From Bacillota bacterium (GTDB lineage: Bacteria > Bacillota > Clostridia > Saccharofermentanales > Fastidiosipilaceae): a DNA stretch of 64,000 bases. The stretch is taken from positions 62,001 through 126,000 of the forward strand of contig JAEWGG010000010.1 in NCBI GenBank assembly GCA_023388435.1, read 5' to 3'. Each line of letters begins with the position of its first letter. Positions within the stretch are counted from its first letter, which is position 1. Positions 33,056 to 41,274 of the stretch are shown here, one piece after another. The notes beneath the pieces were generated by a model, which saw only the letters and a program-made list of their open reading frames with translations, made no database searches and was not told where the DNA came from. The translations under genes and the position numbers were made by a program.

Positions 33056-33919
33056 CTAGGCCTTTAGTCCCTCCTGAATATGCGCTTTAAGATAGGGGTA
33101 GAGCATGGCTTTCTGGACCTGCTCCGCCTTATCAGGATGCAAGTGGGCGAGGAGTTCCAGGGCGAAGGGGAGGGCAGTGCTCGGACCTCGGGAACTATAG
33201 ACATGGTCATCTGCGGCGTGGAGCTGGTCCAGATGCTCGCGGTATTGGGCCATGTCCTCGCAGCCTGGATAGCAGGTTCCACGGAGCTCCTGGCTGATAC
33301 CCGCCTGGGCGAGGACTGCTGGACCGGCGCAGATCGTGGCGATGGGAACGGCTCTTGCCCTGGCCTTTTGCAAATAGGAGATGCAGGTCTCGTGTTCGCG
33401 CAGATTGTTGACAGCCTTGAGACCGCCAGGGACGTAAATCAGTTCTACAAGGTCGGGAGAGGGGAGGTCCTGGGCGAGGAGGTCGGCGGAGACCTCAACA
33501 CCCTGGTCACTCAGAACCTGTTGCTGCGTGCTGAAGGAAACCGTCTTGACATCGAGGCCTGCGCGGCGCCAGACGTCGACCAGGCTGAGCGCTTCAAGCG
33601 TCTCGAAGCCATCTGCCAGAAAAACGAGACTCTGCTTTTTCTGTTCCGCCGCCCCCTGGTCCGTGCCGAGTGCCATATCGAGGACGGCCTTTACATCCTC
33701 ACACTCCATGTGCCCCTCGAAGGCTTTCTTCTCTCCGACGAAGAAGGTGGGAACATAATAGTAGTCATAGCCCTTGATTTTTTCCGGGAAACGATTCTCA
33801 TCAATAATTTCTATCTCCAGCTCCTTATACGGGGAATTTTGCTGTAAGTGTTCCAAGCAGGAGAGGGCCAGCTGGCAGTGGGGGCACTCGGGGAACATGA
33901 ACATTTTTATGCGGGACAT
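33056..33919 (-). CDS. Fusion of a thioredoxin/glutaredoxin-like domain with a DJ-1/PfpI domain
   Basis: 287 residues. Residues 1-85 form a thioredoxin-type fold with a CxxC site FPECPHC (C12, C15) and a cis-Pro in YYVPTFFVGE (P57). Residues 95-287 are a ThiJ/PfpI (DJ-1) domain: LVFLADGFETLEAL (conserved Glu 106), VELIYVPGG and the nucleophile elbow PIATICAGPAVL (C197). DJ-1 proteins act on oxidised or glycated molecules or as cysteine-based redox sensors. Fusing the two would place a reducing CxxC beside the reactive Cys. Function is inferred; I do not know a characterised protein with this architecture. AAAGGAGTAAACC precedes ATG 33919 on the minus strand. Confidence 0.8.
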   Translation of the reverse strand: MSRIKMFMFPECPHCQLALSCLEHLQQNSPYKELEIEIIDENRFPEKIKGYDYYYVPTFFVGEKKAFEGHMECEDVKAVLDMALGTDQGAAEQKKQSLVFLADGFETLEALSLVDVWRRAGLDVKTVSFSTQQQVLSDQGVEVSADLLAQDLPSPDLVELIYVPGGLKAVNNLREHETCISYLQKARARAVPIATICAGPAVLAQAGISQELRGTCYPGCEDMAQYREHLDQLHAADDHVYSSRGPSTALPFALELLAHLHPDKAEQVQKAMLYPYLKAHIQEGLKA

Positions 33920-34269
33920 GGTTTACTCCTTTCCTATTACGGTCGCAGGCTGTCCTGAAGCGGCGACTCTAAACTAATGGTAACACAGGCTGAAATGTAT
34001 AAGATTCCTGCTGAATATTCGGTGGATAATGAATAAGTTTGGGGATTTATTAAATAAATAATATGTCGATACAAAGACAAAGGTAATGATGTTTGTTTTT
34101 GTAAAATTCAGGCACTTTGATTTAGTGCACGAAAAATGCTGTGATTCATGGGATTAAAGCTGTGCACTGTGCTTTGCGAAGGCCTGTTTCTGGGTTTTGG
34201 CTGGCGCTTTTCGATAGAATGTAGTGGATTCTTTCTCTGCGAAGGATGAATTATGGAAAGGAGGCTTCC
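33920..34269. other. A+T-rich intergenic region between divergent genes
   Basis: About 350 bp, much richer in A+T than the rest of the window, between the DJ-1 fusion (-) and the wall hydrolase (+). It should hold both promoters. On + I see TAGAAT at 34215-34220 as a possible -10, without a good -35. GTGCAC occurs twice (near 34136 and 34163). No RNA gene, riboswitch or ORF that I can support. Confidence 0.5.
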
Positions 34270-35502
34270 ATGAAATCTTACGAAGGCAGTATTAGAAGCT
34301 TTTCGTCGTACCGTGTCACGGAAGAGACGCGGGCCGAGCGCTTTGTTTCCGCCTTGTTGACTTCGTGTGCTGAGCCCAGTTTTCTGAAATCTACGCTAGT
34401 ACTCTTTGTATTTATCTTTTTTGTCTTAACCTTGCCTGCCACAGGCTTCCTCCGTGGAGAGGAGGCCCAGGACTTCCGTGCGCCCTGGAACCAGCAGGCC
34501 GAGCTGGGTGAGACCAAGCTGCGCCAGTACCTGGCGACTGCTGGGGGACTTGAAGTCCAGAGTCACTACGCTCGGCGCATTGTCGCTGAGGATGGCAGCT
34601 TGGACTTGGATCTGCGGCAAAGACTTCTGGAGCAGCAGGAGCTCTGGGAGCAGGGGCTGCTCCCAGAGGCTAAGGCCTTTTTCCCGCGTCTGCAGCGCCT
34701 GGAGGACCTGGATAGCTCCGTCGAGGACCTGGCCCAGCGTTTTTATGGAGAGCGCAGCGCAGCTGGGGCCATACTAGCGGCAAATAGGAGCGTGAACTTT
34801 ACGGAGTTGCAGGCTGGAGATGAGATCTATTTACCACGGATCGGGCAGGCGAGCGGTCTTGTGGCCCGTCAGATTACGGAACTGGGAAGTCCCACAGCCG
34901 TCCACAGCTCTGTAGCGAGGCCCGCTTCGTCTGTTGCTGCTGGGAGTCCAGCTGTTCTGGCCGCGCCAGAACAGGGGGTCAGTCCTGAGCAACAGTCCAG
35001 GCCCGCGGCTAGCGGCAGCCAGGAGCTGGGGCAGCAGGCTTCTGGCCAAGGGACAGAGGAGGGAGCAAGAGAAGGGGCTGTTCAGACCAGTTCCGCGTCC
35101 AGTTCTCAGTCCTCGGCCCACTATGTTATTGACGTGCCCAGTCAGGAAGTCCTGGATCTCTATATCGCCATTGTCTCGACGGAAAGTTCCGTGCTCTGGG
35201 ATGCTGCAGCGGTGACGGACCTGGCCCAGTGCATCGTCAACCGGGTGCGCCAGGGCTGGGGAAGCCTCTATGAAGTGCTGACTACACCGGGACAATTCGA
35301 TGTCTACACCTATGGGTACTATCTGAATGCCCAGCCCACAGAGGCGCAGATCGCCGGGGCCATGGCCGCCCTGCGCGGCGAGGGCTCCCTCTCACCCCGC
35401 GCAGTCTACTTCTGTAACGACTGGGTCTATGACCGTGGTGGCTGGTGGCACACGCTGCCGGTGGAAAAGGTCTATGACGGGATGATGTTCTTTGGATACT
35501 AA
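34270..35502 (+). CDS. Membrane-anchored cell-wall hydrolase, LysM-like plus SleB-type (Hydrolase_2) domain
   Basis: 410 residues from ATG 34270, chosen because AAAGGAGGC lies at 34257-34265; an ATG at 34246 in the same frame lacks a site. There is a cytoplasmic stretch of about 40 residues, a membrane helix at 41-60, a LysM-like segment at about 147-190 (SSVEDLAQRFYGERSAAGAI...LQAGDEIYLP), a Ser/Ala/Gln-rich linker, and a C-terminal domain from about 297 with STESSVLWDAAAVTDLAQCI, VLTTPGQFDVYTYG and AVYFCNDWVY. The last part matches the SleB/CwlJ lytic-transglycosylase family, whose catalytic Glu is probably that in STES. It likely trims peptidoglycan outside the membrane. The role in spores or growth cannot be told. 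Confidence 0.75.
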   Translation: MKSYEGSIRSFSSYRVTEETRAERFVSALLTSCAEPSFLKSTLVLFVFIFFVLTLPATGFLRGEEAQDFRAPWNQQAELGETKLRQYLATAGGLEVQSHYARRIVAEDGSLDLDLRQRLLEQQELWEQGLLPEAKAFFPRLQRLEDLDSSVEDLAQRFYGERSAAGAILAANRSVNFTELQAGDEIYLPRIGQASGLVARQITELGSPTAVHSSVARPASSVAAGSPAVLAAPEQGVSPEQQSRPAASGSQELGQQASGQGTEEGAREGAVQTSSASSSQSSAHYVIDVPSQEVLDLYIAIVSTESSVLWDAAAVTDLAQCIVNRVRQGWGSLYEVLTTPGQFDVYTYGYYLNAQPTEAQIAGAMAALRGEGSLSPRAVYFCNDWVYDRGGWWHTLPVEKVYDGMMFFGY

Positions 35503-35579
35503 AAAATGCAGGTCCCAGCTGTCCTAGCCGCTTATCCAAGAGTCCCGACCTAAGAAAAGTTCAGCCTGCTTTCTAAATG

Positions 35580-35621
35580 GGCTCCCATTTTCTGGATGTA
35601 TCCATTCAGAGCTTGGGAGCC
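35580..35621. repeat. Inverted repeat, possible weak terminator of the wall-hydrolase gene
   Basis: GGCTCCCA (35580-35587) and TGGGAGCC (35614-35621) enclose a smaller TGGAT/ATCCA stem. The T content after it is low on both strands, so termination is uncertain. Confidence 0.4.
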
Positions 35622-35755
35622 TATTGTGTTGCTCCTGGGACGGCTGGTCCAGCTCCCGGGCCGCCTGGGGACAGGGCGGGAGTTCCCGGCCAGGTTTACG
35701 CGGCTGTGAGGAGGGAGGGCCATGCGGCTGGAAGCAGGGGAGGCGAGTAGGAAGC

Positions 35756-35793
35756 AAAAAGCCAGGCCAGCCCTGGATAGAGCGGGCCTGGCT
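35756..35793 (-). terminator. Terminator of the MATE gene
   Basis: On the minus strand AGCCAGGCC (35793-35785) and GGCCTGGCT (35768-35760) form a 9-bp stem followed by TTTTT. It is 74 bp beyond the MATE stop. Confidence 0.75.
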
Positions 35794-35866
35794 GAGGCTG
35801 GCAGGACCTGGAAAAAGGGCTCTTGCCAGGACGGAGGCTGGCAGAGCCATCCCTAACTGGAGGCTT

Positions 35867-37270
35867 TTAGGTCTCGTGCTTCTGCTGGTCCTTGACGGTC
35901 TTAATCGCCGTCGTGAAGGGGCGCAGCATGAGGAAGCCAGCCAGGAGCAGAGCGGCCAAGACATTGGAGAAGAGGTTGCCCCAGAAGACGGCTTCGACCT
36001 CCATCCCCCAGAAGCGCTGGGCGACGAGGATGAAGAGGTAGCGGAAGAGCCAGATGCGCAGCAGGCCGCCGAAGAGGGTGATCTTGGTCCGTCCGAGACC
36101 GATGAAGGCCCCTTGCGCGACCATATAGATGGCAAAGCCGAGGATGGAGAAGGTATAAATATTGAGGGCGGAGACGGCCACCTCTGAAATTTGAGGATCC
36201 GAGGTGAAGAGGGAGACCAGGAAGGGTGCCGCCGGATAAAAGATGGCGATGAGGGCCAGGGCCAGGCCGCTACCAATGCCAAAGGCCTGCCAGGTGATGC
36301 GCCTGGCATTTTTTTGCTGGCCGATACTCATGTTCATGGCGACCATTGTAGTGACAGTGGTGCTGACCGCTGAGGGTACGGTGAAGCAGAGGTTATTGAT
36401 GCTGGTGGAAATGGTTTGAGCGTTGAGGATGGCGGCCCCATATTTTTCCACCTCCGTATTGATGAGAAAGAAACCCAGGTTGATCATGGCGCTGCTCAGC
36501 ATGGAGGGAATGCCGATGCGCAGGAGCTCCTTCAGCTCCGGCCAGTCAAAGCGGAAATTTTCGAGGCTGAGCTGGGTTTCGGAGGGGCGTTTAAAGAGGT
36601 CGTAATACATCCAGACGGCAATGATCACATAGGAGCAGAATGAGGCCAGGACGGCGCCGCTGACCCCCCAGCGCAAAAGGCTCAGGAAGATGGTGTTGAA
36701 GACCAGTTTGCAGCCCAGGAGGATGACCATGCGGTAGAGTGTGGCTTCGGGCTGGCCTGTGGCGTTTTTTATTGCATTGAAAATTGCGGCCAGGAAGAGC
36801 AGGGGCAAGACGGCGGAGTAAAGGCTCAGATAGGTGAAGACGGAGCCCGCAATATCGGCGTTGACCCGCGTGGAGAGTATGTAGGCCATGAGGATGGAGA
36901 GCGGGGCCAGCAGGATACCCATGGAGAAGCCGAAGACCATGATCTGTGAGGAGACGTGGCGCACGCGCTTCATATCGCCGAGGCCGTTGAGTTGGCCGAT
37001 AATGGCTGTCGCGGCCACGGCCATCCCCTGGGAGACGGCATTGATCATGTTGACGATGGGCTGGCAGAAGCCGACGGAGGAGGCGACGACAATGCCGCCC
37101 GAGCGGTTCAGAAAAAGTCCGTCGCTGAGGGGGATCAGGGACTGGACCAGGGCCATGAGGAGGGTCGGGAACGAGAGGAGGAGGAGGGTGCGCAGGCTGT
37201 TGCCGCTGAGTATCATAGCGCGCCGCTCCGCCACGCTCTGTGTCATACGCCCTTTAAACAATATACCCAT
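35867..37270 (-). CDS. MATE-family multidrug/cation antiporter
   Basis: A 467-residue membrane protein with about twelve helices in two homologous halves, which exports drugs or metabolites using a Na+ or H+ gradient. The first half shows LLSFPTLLMALVQSLIPLSDGLFLNRSGG and the second LLRIGIPSMLSSAMINLGFFLINTEVEKYG, both typical of the DinF/NorM type. ATG 37270 follows AGGAGGAACCGAA; the frame runs further upstream but has no membrane features and overlaps the FprA gene. Substrate unknown. It lies 101 bp downstream of FprA on the same strand with no obvious promoter, so cotranscription is possible. Confidence 0.9.
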   Translation of the reverse strand: MGILFKGRMTQSVAERRAMILSGNSLRTLLLLSFPTLLMALVQSLIPLSDGLFLNRSGGIVVASSVGFCQPIVNMINAVSQGMAVAATAIIGQLNGLGDMKRVRHVSSQIMVFGFSMGILLAPLSILMAYILSTRVNADIAGSVFTYLSLYSAVLPLLFLAAIFNAIKNATGQPEATLYRMVILLGCKLVFNTIFLSLLRWGVSGAVLASFCSYVIIAVWMYYDLFKRPSETQLSLENFRFDWPELKELLRIGIPSMLSSAMINLGFFLINTEVEKYGAAILNAQTISTSINNLCFTVPSAVSTTVTTMVAMNMSIGQQKNARRITWQAFGIGSGLALALIAIFYPAAPFLVSLFTSDPQISEVAVSALNIYTFSILGFAIYMVAQGAFIGLGRTKITLFGGLLRIWLFRYLFILVAQRFWGMEVEAVFWGNLFSNVLAALLLAGFLMLRPFTTAIKTVKDQQKHET

Positions 37271-37371
37271 TTCGGTTCCTCCTAGTGTCAATAAGGGAGG
37301 CGAGCGCAGGATAAGCAATCCTGCGCCCGCCTCTTGTAGCCGGGTCTCTCTATTGGGGGGAGGCTCAGTTA

Positions 37372-38580
37372 TCAGGCCTTGAGAATGCTCTTGGCAAGGG
37401 TCTGGGCCAGGTCCTGCAGGGCCTGATCCTGCTCGGGCTTGAGTGAGGAGAGCAAGGGAAGGGTCTCGCCCAGTTGGGTGAAGCGCTTGGGATCCAGGAG
37501 CTCCTTCAGAATCTGCTCGGCCTTGCCGCCCCAAGACTTGGAAACAAGGAGGGCGAAGTCACGCTTCTGCACCCCGCAGGTCAGGGCCTCCTTGAGCAGT
37601 GCTTCGAGCTTAAAATAAAGCTCTGTATTATAGTTTACACCACCCACCACAAAATGGCTGCAGCGGAAGAGTTCGGCGATGATGTAGGAGGGGTCGGTCT
37701 GGGAGACGTCGAAGCACTTGATCTCGCGCACACCCGCCTCGGAGAGGTAGAGGGCCAGCTTGTCCATGGCGAGTTCCATATTGCCATACATCGAGGACCA
37801 GAAGAGGACTACGCCGTTCTCCTCCGGCGTGTAGGTGGACCAGTGCTGGTACTTGTCCAGAATAAAGGCCACGTCTACAACCCTGCGAAAGACTCGGCCG
37901 TGCAGGGGGCAGAGCACATCCAACTCCAAGTCTTCCAGCTTTTTAAAGAGGCGCTGCACAGAGGCGCCCTGCCGTCCGACAATATTGCTGTAGTAACGGC
38001 GCAGTTCAGGCAGCTCCTGGTCGGAGTCCAGCTCGTCGTAGAAGAGGTTGCCCTGAATGGCCCCGAAGGAGCCGAAGGCGTCGGCCGAGAAGAGGAGGTG
38101 ATGCAGTTCGTCATAGGTCACCATGACTTCGGGCCAGTGTACATTGGGGGCGAGGATGAAGCGCAGATCGATGGCGCCGAGATTCAGGTGATCATTGTCG
38201 GCCACCTCGAGGTAGCGCTCACGGAAGCGGCTGTCATAGAACTGCTCATAGAGTTGGAACGTTTTCTTGTTGCCCACCATGCGGCACTGGGGATAGCGCT
38301 CCAAGAGCTGCTGAATGGAGCCGCAGTGGTCCGGTTCCATGTGCTGGACGACCAGATAGTCGGGGCAGCGCTCACCGAGCAGGGCTTCTATATTGGCCAT
38401 GTACTGGTCAGCGGCCGAGCTGTCCACGGAGTCCATGATGCAGATTTTTTCGTCCAGAATCAGGTAGGAGTTGTAGGAGACTCCGTTATCCAGGGGGAAC
38501 ATATTCTCAAAGCGCTGCAGGCGGCGGTCATTGACGCCAATCCAGTAGCAGTGTTCATTGATGCGACGGCACAGGTTCAT
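37372..38580 (-). CDS. fprA: FprA-type A flavoprotein (flavodiiron O2/NO reductase)
   Basis: Reduces O2 to water (or NO to N2O) in anaerobes with electrons from rubredoxin or F420H2. 402 residues. The N-terminal beta-lactamase-like domain carries the diiron ligands in VQHMEPDHCGSI, APNVHWPEVMVTY, LFSADAFGSFG and CPLHGRVF. The C-terminal flavodoxin domain starts near 255 (VLFWSSMYGNMELAMDKL) for FMN. Start ATG 38580 (MNLCRRINEHCYWIGVNDRR) agrees with family N-termini and has GAGGT upstream; the longer open frame back to 38751 crosses the promoter. The rubredoxin at 28263 is a likely partner. Confidence 0.93.
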   Translation of the reverse strand: MNLCRRINEHCYWIGVNDRRLQRFENMFPLDNGVSYNSYLILDEKICIMDSVDSSAADQYMANIEALLGERCPDYLVVQHMEPDHCGSIQQLLERYPQCRMVGNKKTFQLYEQFYDSRFRERYLEVADNDHLNLGAIDLRFILAPNVHWPEVMVTYDELHHLLFSADAFGSFGAIQGNLFYDELDSDQELPELRRYYSNIVGRQGASVQRLFKKLEDLELDVLCPLHGRVFRRVVDVAFILDKYQHWSTYTPEENGVVLFWSSMYGNMELAMDKLALYLSEAGVREIKCFDVSQTDPSYIIAELFRCSHFVVGGVNYNTELYFKLEALLKEALTCGVQKRDFALLVSKSWGGKAEQILKELLDPKRFTQLGETLPLLSSLKPEQDQALQDLAQTLAKSILKA

Positions 38581-38605
38581 GCTAGGACCTCGATCTTCCA
38601 TGGGT

Positions 38606-38634
38606 ATTATAATTGTGTAGTAATCCAATTCTAA
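38606..38634 (-). promoter_or_regulatory. Promoter of fprA
   Basis: TTAGAA, 17 bp, TATAAT on the minus strand, with the -10 about 26 bp before ATG 38580. It lies inside the longer open frame and so argues for the shorter protein. Confidence 0.6.
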
Positions 38635-38761
38635 TCGTCTAAGATGCTTGTATTCAAGGCTTTTACGCTCTAAAATTGCCAAAACATTAGCTGCATTTTT
38701 ATCGAAAAACTCGGGCAAATCCCCATCCTCAAAAAATGTTAGAGAGATCACAGTTCAAGGC

Positions 38762-38790
38762 TTGACAAGGGTCTAGCCCTGCTCTAGAAT
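38762..38790 (+). promoter_or_regulatory. Promoter of the His-Gln-Lys tRNA operon
   Basis: TTGACA, 17 bp, TAGAAT, with the first tRNA starting 31 bp after the -10. Confidence 0.9.
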
Positions 38791-38820
38791 TGACGGGTAG
38801 TTGCGCGGATGTGCAGAAAT

Positions 38821-38898
38821 GGTGGAATTAGCTCAGTTGGTTAGAGCGCCAGATTGTGGCTCTGGAGGTCGTGGGTTCGACTCCCATATTCCACCCCA
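38821..38898 (+). tRNA. tRNA-His (GTG)
   Basis: Cloverleaf with acceptor GTGGAAT/ATTCCAC, anticodon GTG in the loop, T-arm GGTTCGACTC and encoded CCA. Position 38821 supplies the G(-1) that pairs with C73, the identity element of tRNA-His. Confidence 0.95.
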
Positions 38899-38907
38899 CA
38901 CTTACAA

Positions 38908-38982
38908 TGGGGTGTCGCCAAGCGGTAAGGCACGGGACTTTGACTCCCGCATTCGTAGGTTCGAATCCTGCCATCCCAGCCA
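38908..38982 (+). tRNA. tRNA-Gln (TTG)
   Basis: 75 bases. Acceptor TGGGGTG/CATCCCA with one G-T pair, anticodon TTG, T-arm GGTTCGAATC, discriminator G and encoded CCA. Follows tRNA-His by 9 bp. Confidence 0.95.
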
Positions 38983-38983
38983 T

Positions 38984-39059
38984 GATCCGCTAGCTCAGTT
39001 GGTAGAGCATCTGACTTTTAATCAGGGGGTCCGGAGTTCGAGCCTCCGGCGGATCACCA
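38984..39059 (+). tRNA. tRNA-Lys (TTT)
   Basis: 76 bases. Acceptor GATCCGC/GCGGATC, D-arm TAGCTCAGTTGGTAGAGCA, anticodon TTT, T-arm AGTTCGAGCC, encoded CCA. It starts one base after tRNA-Gln. Confidence 0.96.
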
Positions 39060-39113
39060 GAAGCTAGTCGCTAGAATCCTCTCTCGGGAGGACGAGGCCC
39101 AGCTTCTTTTTTT
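39059..39113 (+). terminator. Terminator of the tRNA operon
   Basis: AGAAGCT (39059-39065) and AGCTTCT (39101-39107) with an inner CCTC/GAGG hairpin, followed by TTTTTTT. The first stem base is the last base of the tRNA-Lys CCA. Confidence 0.8.
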
Positions 39114-39219
39114 GAGTTCGAAGCAGGTTGCTGCGAATTTGAAAAAAGTCCCTGAGATCAAGGATGGTCCGCTGCTGATTGCGTGCAAGAACATCCAGTA
39201 GAGAGAGGAGGAACGCAAT
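39114..39219 (+). other. Leader region of rplS
   Basis: 106 bp between the tRNA terminator and rplS. No good -10/-35 pair is visible, so rplS may depend partly on read-through or on a weak promoter. One frame is open through most of it without ATG or GTG; I do not call a gene. An L19 leader is possible but no clear fold was found. Confidence 0.4.
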
Positions 39220-39573
39220 ATGGATCTAGTACAGGCTGTAGAACAGATGCAGCTGCGCGAGGATACCACCGCCGTTGAGATTGGTGATCGCGTCCGTGTC
39301 CACCTGAGAATTAAGGAAGGTAGCCGCGAGCGTATCCAGGTCTTTGAAGGTACGGTAATCGCGCGCAAGGGTAAGGGCCTCAGCGAGTCCATCACCGTGC
39401 GGAGACTGTCTTACGGTGTCGGTGTTGAGCGTGTGTTGCCCGTCCATTCCCCCAAGATCGAGAAGATCGAGGTCATGCGCAAGGGTAAGGTGCGTAGGGC
39501 GAAGCTCTATTACCTCCGTAAGCGCGTGGGTAAGGCTGCCCGAGTTAAGGAAAGACTCGTCAGCAACAAGTAA
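39220..39573 (+). CDS. rplS: 50S ribosomal protein L19
   Basis: 117 residues with the L19 core [30 protein letters not shown] and [22 protein letters not shown]; it lies at the interface of the 30S and 50S subunits. AGAGGAGGAACG precedes the ATG. It leads a group with rbgA and rnhB, a common Firmicute order, but a terminator comes first. Confidence 0.98.
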   Translation: MDLVQAVEQMQLREDTTAVEIGDRVRVHLRIKEGSRERIQVFEGTVIARKGKGLSESITVRRLSYGVGVERVLPVHSPKIEKIEVMRKGKVRRAKLYYLRKRVGKAARVKERLVSNK

Positions 39574-39583
39574 GGGCGAGAAC

Positions 39584-39620
39584 AGAGCCGCAGCCACCGC
39601 GTGGCAGCGGCTCTTTCTTT
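39584..39620 (+). terminator. Terminator after rplS
   Basis: AGAGCCGCAGCCA (39584-39596) and TGGCAGCGGCTCT (39602-39614), 13 bp with one A-A mismatch, followed by TTCTTT. Confidence 0.85.
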
Positions 39621-39659
39621 ATCCTTTTGTCCGTCTGCGGATGGGGAGGAGTGAGAACT

Positions 39660-40574
39660 GTGGATGTGCAATGGTTTCCTGGCCACATGGCCAAGACCCG
39701 GCGTTTGCTGGCGGAGCAGAGTCGCCAGGCGGACTGCCTCCTGGAACTGCGCGACGCGCGCATTCCTTTTAGCTCAGAGAATCCGGAGATCGCCCAGCTG
39801 ACGGCCCCTCTCCCGCGGCTCCTGATCTTCACTAAGGCCGACCTGGCCGATCCTGAGGCCATGCGCCAAGTTGACATGCGGCTCCAGGAGCAGGGGGAGA
39901 CTTGTCTTTTCTTAAATCTGCTGGAGGCCCGTGAAGCAGGTCGCCGCATTCGCAAGGCCCTGGAGTCCCTTCAGTCGGCCCAACGCTCCCGGGCCGAACA
40001 GAAGGGGCGGCAGGCCCTGGGGCTGCGACTGCTTCTCGGCGGCATTCCTAATTGTGGTAAGTCCACGCTGATCAACGCCTTGGCCGGACGCCGCGTGGCC
40101 AAGAAGGAGGACCGCCCGGGGGTGACCAGGGCCCTGCAGCGCGTCAGCTGCCCAGGGGACTTGACGCTGATTGATGTGCCGGGACTCATGCTGCCGAAGT
40201 TGGAGACAGAACAGGAACGGCTCTGTCTGGCCGCCTGTGGAGCGGTGAAGGATGAGCTGCTCAATATGGAGGAACTGGCCATGGAGCTGCTCTGCCTTTT
40301 AATTCGCCTCTATCCAGAGGCCCTGCAGCAGCGCTATAAGCTGGAGCTGCCTGCGGCTGGAGAATTGGATCTCATGACCCGTTATGCCCTCCTGGAGCAG
40401 GCGGCCCTGGCCAGAGCCTGTGTCAGACGAGGGGGACTGGCAGATGTGGAGCGCTTTTCGCGCGACTTTGTACACGAATTTCGCCAGGGGGTTCTGGGGC
40501 GTATGAGTCTCGAGCAGAGTCCGCCCCCACGCACGCTCAAAGAGGGAGGGAATGGGCATGGTCAAGTTCAATGA
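39660..40574 (+). CDS. rbgA: Ribosome biogenesis GTPase RbgA (YlqF)
   Basis: Needed for late 50S maturation. A circularly permuted GTPase: G4 TKADLAD precedes G1 GGIPNCGKSTLINALAGRR and G3 DVPGLMLPK in the 304 residues, as is diagnostic. The N-terminal VQWFPGHMAKTRRLLAE is conserved in the family, and the C-terminal about 100 residues are helical. The start GTG 39660 (VDVQWFPGHM) follows GGAGGA at 39645-39650; TTG 39627 in frame is less likely because it precedes the ribosome site. The end overlaps the rnhB start by 17 bp. Confidence 0.93.
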   Translation: MDVQWFPGHMAKTRRLLAEQSRQADCLLELRDARIPFSSENPEIAQLTAPLPRLLIFTKADLADPEAMRQVDMRLQEQGETCLFLNLLEAREAGRRIRKALESLQSAQRSRAEQKGRQALGLRLLLGGIPNCGKSTLINALAGRRVAKKEDRPGVTRALQRVSCPGDLTLIDVPGLMLPKLETEQERLCLAACGAVKDELLNMEELAMELLCLLIRLYPEALQQRYKLELPAAGELDLMTRYALLEQAALARACVRRGGLADVERFSRDFVHEFRQGVLGRMSLEQSPPPRTLKEGGNGHGQVQ

Positions 40575-41274
40575 TGCGGGTCAGGGGAGAGGAGCGCGGA
40601 CCTTAGTGCCAGGGCAGGAGCTGGCGGACACTGAGCCGGAGGCCAGACCCCGACCGCGTCGGGAGCGTCCGGAGGAGCGTTTTCGCCGCATGAATCAGGA
40701 GGAGGAGGCCCTGTGGTCTCAGGGCCTCCTCAGAGTGGCGGGACTTGACGAGGCGGGACGCGGTCCAGTGGCAGGCCCCGTCGCAGCCGCGGCCTGTATC
40801 CTGGACCCGAAGCGGCCGATCTACGGACTCAATGATTCCAAGAAACTCAGTGAGCGCCGCCGTGAGCTGCTCTATGTGGAGATCAAAGAGCGCTCACTGG
40901 CCCATGCCGTCGCCCTGATTTCGGCCGAGGAGGTGGATCTGCTGGGCATCAATTCAGCTATTCAGCTGGCTATGGACCGCTGTCTGGAAGCCCTGGGACC
41001 TGTGGACTTCCTGCTGGTGGACCAGGGCGCCTTTTGCTTTTCCCAGGATTTTCGCTGCCATGTAAAAGGAGATGCCCAGATCAATTGCATTGCGGCGGCA
41101 TCCATTCTGGCCAAGGTCAGCCGGGACCACTATATGATCGAACTGGACCAGCGCTATCCGAGCTATGGCTTTGCAAGGCACAAGGGCTACGGCACGCCGC
41201 AGCACCTCCGTCTGATACAGGAACTGGGCCCCTGTCCAGAGCACCGGCGCAGCTTCCTGCAAAAATATCTATGA
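40558..41274 (+). CDS. rnhB: Ribonuclease HII
   Basis: Cleaves RNA in RNA-DNA hybrids and at single ribonucleotides. The 238 residues include a 45-residue charged N-terminal extension, then the core VAGLDEAGRGPVAGPVAAAAC (first catalytic Asp-Glu), LNDSKKLS, LLVDQGAF and AASILAKVSRDHYM. The extension is absent from many family members. ATG 40558 fits AGAGGGAGGG at 40541-40550; ATG 40552 is only two bases from it. Overlaps rbgA upstream and yraN downstream (ATGA), so the three are coupled. RNase HI is also encoded, at 57930. Confidence 0.95.
   Translation: MVKFNDAGQGRGARTLVPGQELADTEPEARPRPRRERPEERFRRMNQEEEALWSQGLLRVAGLDEAGRGPVAGPVAAAACILDPKRPIYGLNDSKKLSERRRELLYVEIKERSLAHAVALISAEEVDLLGINSAIQLAMDRCLEALGPVDFLLVDQGAFCFSQDFRCHVKGDAQINCIAAASILAKVSRDHYMIELDQRYPSYGFARHKGYGTPQHLRLIQELGPCPEHRRSFLQKYL

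Larger units (their letters stand above)
35503..35866. other. Convergent intergenic region
   Basis: 364 bp between the wall hydrolase (+) and the MATE gene (-). It contains an 8-bp inverted repeat at 35580-35621, and the MATE terminator at 35756-35793. No gene is supported in the rest. Confidence 0.6.

Noticed and set aside
34000..34240. Riboswitch upstream of the wall hydrolase
   Set aside because: Wall hydrolases are often under c-di-AMP riboswitches, but I could not find the conserved core segments.
37271..37534. N-terminal extension of the MATE protein
   Set aside because: Overlaps the end of fprA, has no membrane features and precedes a good ribosome site at 37271-37283.
38581..38751. 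N-terminal extension of the flavodiiron protein
   Set aside because: It contains the fprA promoter and lies before the family's normal N-terminus.
38801..39067. 88-codon open frame over the tRNA cluster
   Set aside because: It is the translation of three tRNA genes.
39080..39200. Short leader peptide before rplS
   Set aside because: The open frame has no ATG or GTG and no ribosome site, and its first part is a terminator hairpin.
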